Assembly: GCF_958298935.1 (NCBI RefSeq)
Contig: NC_084924.1
Coordinates: forward strand, 29,423,819-29,487,818
Reading direction: 5' to 3'
DNA from: Phragmites australis
Lineage: Eukaryota > Streptophyta > Magnoliopsida > Poales > Poaceae
DNA: 64,000 nt
Positions 57,574 through 64,000 of the stretch are shown here, one piece after another; the stretch's first letter is position 1, and each line of letters begins with the position of its first letter. A model generated the notes under the pieces. It saw only the letters and a program-made list of their open reading frames with translations, was not told the origin of the DNA and made no database searches. Both the position numbers and the translations under genes were made by a program.

Positions 57574-58830
57574 ACCTATTAGGTATTATAAAATTTCACA
57601 AGTCACCTAAAATTATAGACTATAGAAATTGTTAGAAAATAAATTAATAAATAAATAGTGGTGTTCTGTTGTTATATACAAAATATCAAGCACAACTGCT
57701 TGCCATCAGGCTACAACTACGCACAAAGACCGAGTGAGAAACTTCACACAAGTAAGAATTATAGAATAGCAAGATGTGCCATCTCAAAAGAACATTCATT
57801 GTAAGAATGAAAGCACTAACCACAAAGCTAGGGACAGCTCAGATCACACACTGAAGAAACTGCAAAATGATTAACAAAGAATCCAAGGTTCCCCTTTGAA
57901 CTGCTCCATAACACAAACAAATCAGAAATTAGTATAAAAGATATTGAAAGCAAAGCAACATTCCCTACATTAATAGGTAGGATTGCCTTCTGGAATAGTA
58001 TAAAAGACCATTCATACAGTCTACACTACAATTACAGACTTGATTAAAATGCTCCATCATTTGCCTTCAAAAGGAATAGATTTCTTTTGCATTACAAACA
58101 ATAGAATAGGACAAATATTGTATATCCCAAAACAGCATGCTCCCTTTGCCCATGAACAAAATCCCAAATGAGCCATCCCCAATCCCAAATGTCCAAGCCT
58201 AAGATGGTAGGTATCAGTTAGTACACCACCATTCACACGATGTAGCAAACAAAATTTGGGCGCAATAGAACATAGCGGGTAGATTGGAGGAGGAGAAAAA
58301 GAATGGATTTTGATTGCTCACAGTGCAGCAAAAAAAGTGGGATTCTACACAAGAAAATCACTACTTCTACAAGAGGGGAATATCCATTTGAGTGAGTAGC
58401 AAGGTCAGTCCATACCAAGGCAACCAAGGAAGAAATCAATCTGAGCATAATATAGTTGGTTTTGACAAAAAAAAAAACACTTGGCATGCAAGAGCGGGGA
58501 GCAATCACAAACCTGCTTCCTTCTTTGTGCTGTCCACTAAACTCCCAAAGACAAATAGTGGATTGGAGGGAGGTGGCGTACAGGGAGGTGCAGGGAATGA
58601 GCCAAGGATGAGGGTGCTGTTGAGAGAGGATAGCAAGAGGAAGGTGGTGCTGGGAGAGGACAGCAAGGGGAGGGTGGCGCTGGGCAATGGCCGGCCGCAA
58701 CGCAGGAGGCAGTGAGCAGGAGGTTGAAGGGAGGAGAATTCTAGGGATTTGGCTTGTGAGAGGAAGTGGCTGGTTAAAACATTGGGGATAAGATGGGCAT
58801 CTAGTATCTCCCTCCAATTTGGCCCTCTTC
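57574..58830 (-). other. CACTA 5' region upstream of the TNP2-like gene
   Basis: About 1.26 kb, mostly AT-rich without a credible gene. At 58560-58690 purine-rich tandem units of about 30 bases (GAGAGGACAGCAAG...GTGGCGCTGGG) give a chance Pro/His/Leu-rich minus-strand frame. I call it non-coding leader or captured sequence of unknown source. Confidence 0.4.
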
Positions 58831-59126
58831 CTGCGTATACATATAACTTTTCCCCTTCCCGCCCAAATGGACCACGTACATCAGGGGTTCCTTGAGTTCC
58901 CGGCAGATGAGGTGTCCTACAATTCTATCTAGGGCGGCTAAGTTGCCCTTATAATAATAGTATATTGCCGGCAGTCAATTTGCCCCCGTATTTATTTTTT
59001 CCCGGCAGATGGTTTGACCTCTACCATAATTTCCGGCAGAAAGTGTATTTCCGGCAAGTAACTTGTTGGCAATCTCATATTATTCACAACAATTAACTGC
59101 CCTTAATACTGTGTCATGGTGTAGTG
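58831..59126. repeat. CACTA right subterminal and terminal repeats
   Basis: CCGGCAG copies at about 58899, 58970, 59004 and 59030 and a CCGGCAAG at 59051, ending in GTGTCATGGTGTAGTG at 59126. They mirror the left end. Confidence 0.8.
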
Positions 59127-59129
59127 CAT

Positions 59130-59568
59130 CTTAGTACTACCAGGGTGAATAGAATATGTAGAATCATGGGCTTCTCGCAAGATTGAATCATTCAAAACTT
59201 TTTGGTCTGGTACACAAATTCTTTTTCCAAACCACACTATTCCTTGACTATCCTCTGAGAATCCCGGAGCTTTACTTTGATCTTTTTTTATTTTCTTGTC
59301 TTCGCATTGTCCTTTTCAGATATCTTGTTCCAATGTTGACTTCATTTCTATTGTTGTTGTGTACATATCAGCAACAAAACCCAAATTTAACCTTTCGAAC
59401 TCCTTACATAAATCTGGCTGGCTCCCTTGCAACATAACCATATTGCAAAAACCTTTCCTGCACAAGGCATCTGCTACTACATTTTGTTTACCAGGGTGGT
59501 AATGTATTCCCACATCATAATCCTTAATCAGTTCTAGCCATCTGCGTTGCCAAAGATTAAGCTTGATA
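59130..59568 (-). pseudogene. Tether and RNase H end of element C (broken)
   Basis: Minus-strand [33 protein letters not shown] is the end of RNase H. The linker [19 protein letters not shown] and then WFGKRICVP and SIHPGSTKM lead to the CACTA insertion. A stop follows EQDI near 59316. The upstream RNase H, reverse transcriptase and protease are absent, and gag sequence begins within about 10 bases. Confidence 0.82.
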
Positions 59569-60617
59569 TTAACCTAGCCTTAGAGCATTCCCATTGCTAT
59601 TTTGCTTCAGGGTGTTGTTTAGCTTCTTCGGGCATTTATTGGCATAGTGCCCTTCTTCACCACAAGTGAAACACGCTCTTCCAGTGGAGGGTGCTGGATT
59701 GCCATTCTTCTGCTGGGATGCTGGCAGTGGTGCCTGACGAGGGGCCTGGTAGTTTAGATGCGGGACTTGCATCTGCAGTTTATTCTGATTCTGATTTTGT
59801 TGGCGGAACATTGGTCCTTGCTGAGGCAGGTTATAGCGGGGACGAGAGTGACTGCTTGAGCCTTGGCCTTGATAAGACATCTTCCTTATATGATCCATCT
59901 GGCAGTGTTTGTGTTCCACCACCAATGCTTTGTTCACTATTGCTTGAAAGCTAGCAACGTCTTGAGAAAGCAATGCATACTGGATCCTATCATTTAGTCA
60001 CTTCAATAAGTGCTCCTGCTTCTTCTCATCTGTATCCATGTCTTCTGGGGCATACCTTGACAATTGAGTGAATTTGGCCACATATTCACTCACAGACATG
60101 GCTCCTTGCTTAAGATCATGGAATTCCTTCTTCTTGATCTTCATTGCTCCAGCTGGTATATGATGAATACAGAAGCTGTTTCTAAACTCTGCCCAGGTAA
60201 TGGCTTTGGAATCTTCATGAGCGTTGGTATAAGCATCCCACCAATCTGCTGTTGGTCCAGAGAGTTGATGTGAAGCGAACAAGACCTTTTCTCTATCATT
60301 GCACTGAGCTATCCGGAGTTTCTTCTATGTAGCCTTTAACCCATCATCGGCATCCATTGGTTCCACGGCCTGGGAGAACATAGGTGGATTAGTTCTCATA
60401 AATTCCCCCAACTTATTCTGTAGTGGAGGACGAGCTTGCATCTGTGCAGGGGCTTGATGCATATTTGCCATGGTCTAAGCTAATCCCTGAAGGATCTGTG
60501 TCTGCATATCCATCATTTGTTCTAGGTTAAACTGAGGTGTGGTGGTGGATCCAACAGTTGCTGGTTATTGTTGTTATTATTGCCATCAGCGCGGGGATTG
60601 CTCCTGGTGTTCACCAT
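59569..60617 (-). pseudogene. gag of element C (broken)
   Basis: Gag starts at ATG 60617 (MVNTRSNPRADGNNNNNNQQ), the same start motif as element B. A frameshift follows soon after. Then come VEPMDADDGLKA, CNDREKVLFASHQLSGPTADWWDAY and KQGAMSVSEYVAKFTQLSRYAPEDMD, a TAG near 59998, QSDVASFQAIVNKALVVEHKH-like capsid end, and one CCHC knuckle, CFTCGEEGHYANKC. It ends at the deletion junction near 59570. Confidence 0.85.
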
Positions 60618-61061
60618 CTGTTGGTTGCCAAGATACAAGCGGGGAATATAAAGATATAGCAAAGGTGGAAAGAACATGAAAAGAACAGGAACAGGTAGAA
60701 CAAGAGCAAAGGACTCCCAACTAATATTATTTATTAGATAACTGATGTAACGTGGAGGGCAAACTCCCACATTACACCCATAACCATACAAAGATCCAAC
60801 TCCTAACAAGGTTCACACCAAAGACACAACCACAACCACAAACTAGAACAGACGACACAAATGATCTAAACAATTTATTCTGTGGGGAAACATCCACCTT
60901 ACTCGATACTACTCCTGGCCTGCTGGACCTGCTGCAGCCTCCAAATGAAGCCTCCTGCGTGGAGGGGAATGGGGTGGTGCAGCCACGGGTCCCTCGGGGG
61001 CTTGCTCTGGAACCTGGTTGGGGTCATCCAGTAACATCTAAAGCTCGTAGATGCTCTGCTC

Positions 61062-61707
61062 CTACTCCACATGACGCTGGTGTAGATCCACAAGCTCGTC
61101 GAGGGTTTTGTCAAGCTCAGCGTATAGGGCAGCAGTGAGGTGGACCTGCTCTCTGAGACAGCCATTTGGTTCATTGTTGACAGGTACGAAGATGACCTCT
61201 AGACTTCCAAACGAACGCTGCAGACTTGCTGAACTGGGTGAAGTGGAGAACCTCTCTTTTCTCCTGGCAAAGAACATCTAGAGCCTGGCGGACAGCGTCC
61301 TCGATTCCAGCCTCGAATGTAGATCTTGGGGTGACGACAGAGTGAACATGGCGAACTCGCTGGATACCATCGTCTGTAGGCTTCTCGAACATAGTCATCT
61401 CCACTCTCCAGGAGTAAACACGGTGAACTCGCTGGATACCACCATCAGTAGGCTTCTCGAACATAGTCATCTCCACTCTCCAGGAGTAACCACGGCCTCT
61501 AACAGGAACTCTAACTCCCTTGTATACTGGGGCGTCGTGGAAGCTCAGACCCTAAAGTAGGTACCACAAAGTGCGGGAGAAGTAGCCAGCGTGTTGTCCG
61601 TCAGAGTAGAACTCAGCAGGGGGTTCGTGCGCCCAAGAAGCACCAGTAGGGACCTCCTGCTCGGGGACCAGGACACGCTTGCGTGGGGTGATTTTCGAGT
61701 GGGCCAT
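61062..61707 (-). pseudogene. Extra reading frame between primer site and gag in element C
   Basis: The homologue of the frame at 27614-28351 in element B. It starts at ATG 61707 with MAHSKITPRKRVLVPEQE. It then reads FYSDGQHAGYFSRTLWYL, a TAG, PVYKGVRVPVRGRGYSWRVEM, VTPRSTFEAGIEDAV and, after a frame change, AALYAELDKTLDELVDLHQRH, a coiled-coil-like end. A tandem duplication of about 74 bases (61342-61489) repeats YSWRVEMTMFEKPTD in frame. No known family was recognised. The match to B covers the full length of the core, so this is a conserved accessory gene of this element group. Confidence 0.62.
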
Positions 61708-61865
61708 CTACAGGTTGAAAACAAGAGAGTATCAGTAAAACATTATTAATAAAGAAATAGAAACAAAGCTCAAGGGTAACAATTTTTTTTTATAAATATA
61801 GTTTTTATAAATTAACCCTTAACACGTGACCATTTCTAGCTAGGCTTGTGACCTACGGTCAATAC

Positions 61866-61878
61866 GGCTCTGATACCA
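61866..61878 (-). other. Primer-binding site of element C
   Basis: Minus-strand TGGTATCAGAGCC, four bases from the 5' LTR, is initiator tRNA-Met type and identical to that of element B. Confidence 0.85.
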
Positions 61879-61882
61879 TTTC

Positions 61883-64000
61883 TGTCACACCCAGTTTTAA
61901 GACCAAAACCAAATATAAACTATATGTAAGCCAAGATCAGTTTACACATACATATAGCGATGTCATTAGTGGATAACATATACAGTACTCATAATTACAA
62001 CATTATTTATTACAAAATGACCACACAGGTCTAAAGAAAAATTACACAGCAACGGAAAAGAAACACAGCGTAGCTCCACACCACAGGTAGTCGACCAGAA
62101 GCTTCACAAGCCTAGAACTCTGCGCCATCTTTAGGAAATTCTTCGTAAGCTTCACCTTCTAAAAAGCAAACGTGAGTCGTTTCAATACTCAGCAAGTGGA
62201 GGAAAGTATGACATGGAGTCTTGAACCAAGATTTCCTATTCTCTAGCATTTATTGCATAAAAGCCAATTTTTCGCCTAAAGCTACGGAAAAGCAGTTTTT
62301 GAAAAGGAAAGATGTGCAACCGATCTCCTTTAACCTCCATCTGACTAATTCATAACAAATGAAAAATGTCCATCCGGCTAATCATGTGAGGGTCCATGCT
62401 GCTCATAACCGTGAGCATGGTTAAATATTCAATTTGACACTCTATAGATTTTCTACACTTTATCCACGAGTCGTGATCACCTCTGTTGCCGGTACCCATC
62501 AGTACCTTACACACTTCATAGGTGTGCGCCAAGACATCACTACGAGACACCCAGGATGCCAAACAGCACTAAAACTAGATAAAAACCATGTAAAAAGATT
62601 CTACATGTCGCTATGAGAATTTGAGCACAAATATCACCTAAATCGGAGCTACAGGTAAAAAGTTATAAGCATATGAAGTTCCAGGGGTGTTTTTGCAAAT
62701 TTTACTTATTAATAGAGAATAAACCAATTATTTTCATCTTGAAAAACTAGATTATTATGCAACAATGATGACATAAAACAAAATAGAATTATTTTTCTAC
62801 TGGAAAATTGGTGGATCGGGTCCACCGGACGGTGAACTCAGAGAAGGCCTCAGTCCATGGGTACACCATGGACTGGCGGCTCTAGATGGCTCGAGCCGGC
62901 GACGGATGGCCGGAAGGTAGCCAGAGTTGGCCGGTAAGGGACTCTGGCTGCTAGAACACTCCGGCAAGTAGAGAAAAATGGCAGGGAGGGGCCAGCGAGC
63001 TCACCTAGAGCAACAAGGAGGCCAGAGAGGCGTCGGGTTGGCTAGGCGATGGCGAGGATGGCGGCGGCGATCGGTGAGGCAGCGGGAGGGGTGCTCTGGT
63101 GACTAAATGGTGACGACGAGTGATTAATTGACTTTGAAGATACCTGCGGAGATGAAGGGGCAGTCAGGGAGGCCGGAGATGGCACGGTGGCACGAAATGG
63201 TGGTGAGGCGAAGCTCCTCATCAGAACCGAAGAAGATGCAGCGGCGACAGTGATTTGAGTGGGGAAAAAGGTGTGAGCAGGTGCAAAATGTGTGGAACCT
63301 CACTGAGAAGAAGAAGATCGGCTTAAATAGAGGAGAGGACTAGCGAAGTGGCCGAAAATCAAAGAGGAAGGGGCGGCGGCCATGGCTTTCATGGTCGACG
63401 GTTTTTGCACGAATTAGAGCAATGAAAAGGGGTTAAATGAGGGGGAAATGGAGGGAGGTGTCATGATGGGGCATAAGTGCTTAAATCCAACCATTTCGAG
63501 GAGAGGAGAGGGCGTGAGGAAGAAGAAACAGACAGCGTCCTAAGGAAGCTCAAGCATGGTCCAAAGGAAGAAGACAGGAGTCGGGTGGGCTGCTCGGCTC
63601 GGCACAGCATGAGCTGGGCCCACTGGCCAGTGAGGGCAGGGGCAGCTCGAGAGTAGCATTTCGGCTCGGGCGCGGGAGGAGGCCAGCTCAGGAGGTGGGC
63701 TCGGCTCGAATTGAGAAGAAGGGAGGGGCGAACGGGCTTCGGCCCAAGGAGAGAGAGGGAGAGGGGAAAGGGTGTTTGGGCCGAGATTTTGAAGGGGTTT
63801 TGGCCTAGGTTGATGATTCTTGTGTTTCTCTTTTTATTTCTTTTGAATTTTATTTCTAATTCGAATCGAAACCAAATTCAAACAAGGTTTTGAAACATTT
63901 TTCACCGAAAAAATTTAGAGAAGGAGAAAAATGGGCCTATTCCAACTACAGAGCCATCATGAATGCAATAGATCAAAATGTAACCTAAGTTATTTATTTG
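61883..64000 (-). repeat. 5' LTR of element C (runs off window)
   Basis: It starts (plus left end) TGTCACACCC and matches LTR fragment E at its left and the truncated 3' LTR at its right. By comparison with the 3' LTR it should end roughly 100 bases beyond 64000. Minus-strand TATTTAAG at 63322-63329 is the candidate TATA box. Confidence 0.82.

Larger units (their letters stand above)
50664..59126 (-). mobile_element. CACTA (En/Spm-type) DNA transposon
   Basis: An 8463-base element with inverted ends: CACTACACCATGACA at the left and its complement TGTCATGGTGTAGTG at the right. A 3-base duplication CAT (50661-50663 and 59127-59129) flanks it. Subterminal motif copies (CCGGCAGATAT or CCGGCAGTTA) are dense in the outer 300 bases on both sides. 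It carries two intron-containing genes on the minus strand, TNP2-like and Transposase_24-like. Joining the flanks without it and without one CAT restores the interrupted integrase frame of element C. Confidence 0.92.
33014..64000 (-). mobile_element. Element C: Ty3/gypsy retrotransposon, internally deleted, runs off window
   Basis: A minus-strand element related to B, with the same gag type, zinc knuckle, extra reading frame and integrase. The 3' LTR (33014-34301) lacks its distal part. The 5' LTR begins at 61883 and leaves the window at 64000. The internal region is interrupted by LTR fragment E with element D inside it (34917-50041) and by a CACTA element (50664-59126). Protease and reverse transcriptase are missing: gag (zinc knuckle) is joined almost directly to the RNase H/tether region near 59570. 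Confidence 0.82.

Noticed and set aside
58233..58817. A 194-codon minus-strand frame upstream of the TNP2-like gene, possibly a captured host gene
   Set aside because: Its Pro/His/Leu stretch comes from purine-rich tandem repeats and the rest is hydrophobic without a domain. Not enough to call a gene.
1..64000. Host protein genes, tRNA, rRNA, CRISPR arrays or bacterial-type features
   Set aside because: All confident coding is transposon-derived. The tRNA-like strings are primer-binding sites next to LTRs. The short repeats are dyad arrays in LTRs or CACTA subterminal repeats without regular spacers.

Overview
The window looks like repeat DNA from a flowering plant, most probably a grass and perhaps a panicoid. 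It is built from nested plant-type Ty3/gypsy elements, a Sirevirus-like copia remnant and a CACTA (En/Spm) DNA transposon. Four gypsy elements or remnants (B, nested CRM, C, D) keep a recognisable primer-binding site, three of them of initiator-tRNA-Met type. I found no host gene, rRNA, tRNA or CRISPR array. The coding sequences of the LTR elements all belong to transposons and all carry breaks; only the CACTA genes come close to intact. Clade names come from motif recognition and were not searched.

Layout. (1) 1-10744 holds gypsy elements with very long LTRs. A1 lies on the minus strand, with its 3' LTR at 1-2817 and an integrase/RNase H remnant at 2818-3798 and 6698-8085. It is split by a solo LTR, A2 (3799-6697), and joined head-on at about 8085 to the 3' end of a plus-strand relative, A3 (integrase C-terminus, polypurine tract and LTR, 8086-10744). 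(2) 10745-12097 plus 31590-about 33013 is a minus-strand Sirevirus-like LTR and 3' internal region. It is interrupted by element B (12098-31584), a chromodomain gypsy element with 3.06-kb LTRs and target duplication CTTTG. B's integrase is in turn interrupted by a 7.7-kb CRM-like element (15683-23357, duplication CCTCG). (3) From about 33014 past the window end runs element C, a B-like gypsy element that has lost protease and reverse transcriptase. Three things sit inside C: an LTR fragment E (34917-35526 and 49872-50041); inside E, a 14.3-kb Tat-like element D (35527-49866, duplication GGTAC); and a CACTA element (50664-59126, duplication CAT).

How the parts work. The gypsy elements read gag, protease, reverse transcriptase/RNase H and integrase from right to left. 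Two extra genes stand out. B and C share a homologous extra reading frame between the primer-binding site and gag. D carries a gene running against its own pol genes, with a TATA box, a GT-AG intron that keeps frame, a coiled-coil-rich C-terminus and a possible poly(A) region. The CACTA element encodes a TNP2-type transposase and a Transposase_24-type protein, both on the minus strand.

Limits. LTR divergences (about 3-4%) are partial hand counts. Exon edges in the CACTA genes are only partly resolved. Clade labels (CRM, Tekay/Del, Tat, Sirevirus) need a domain search.
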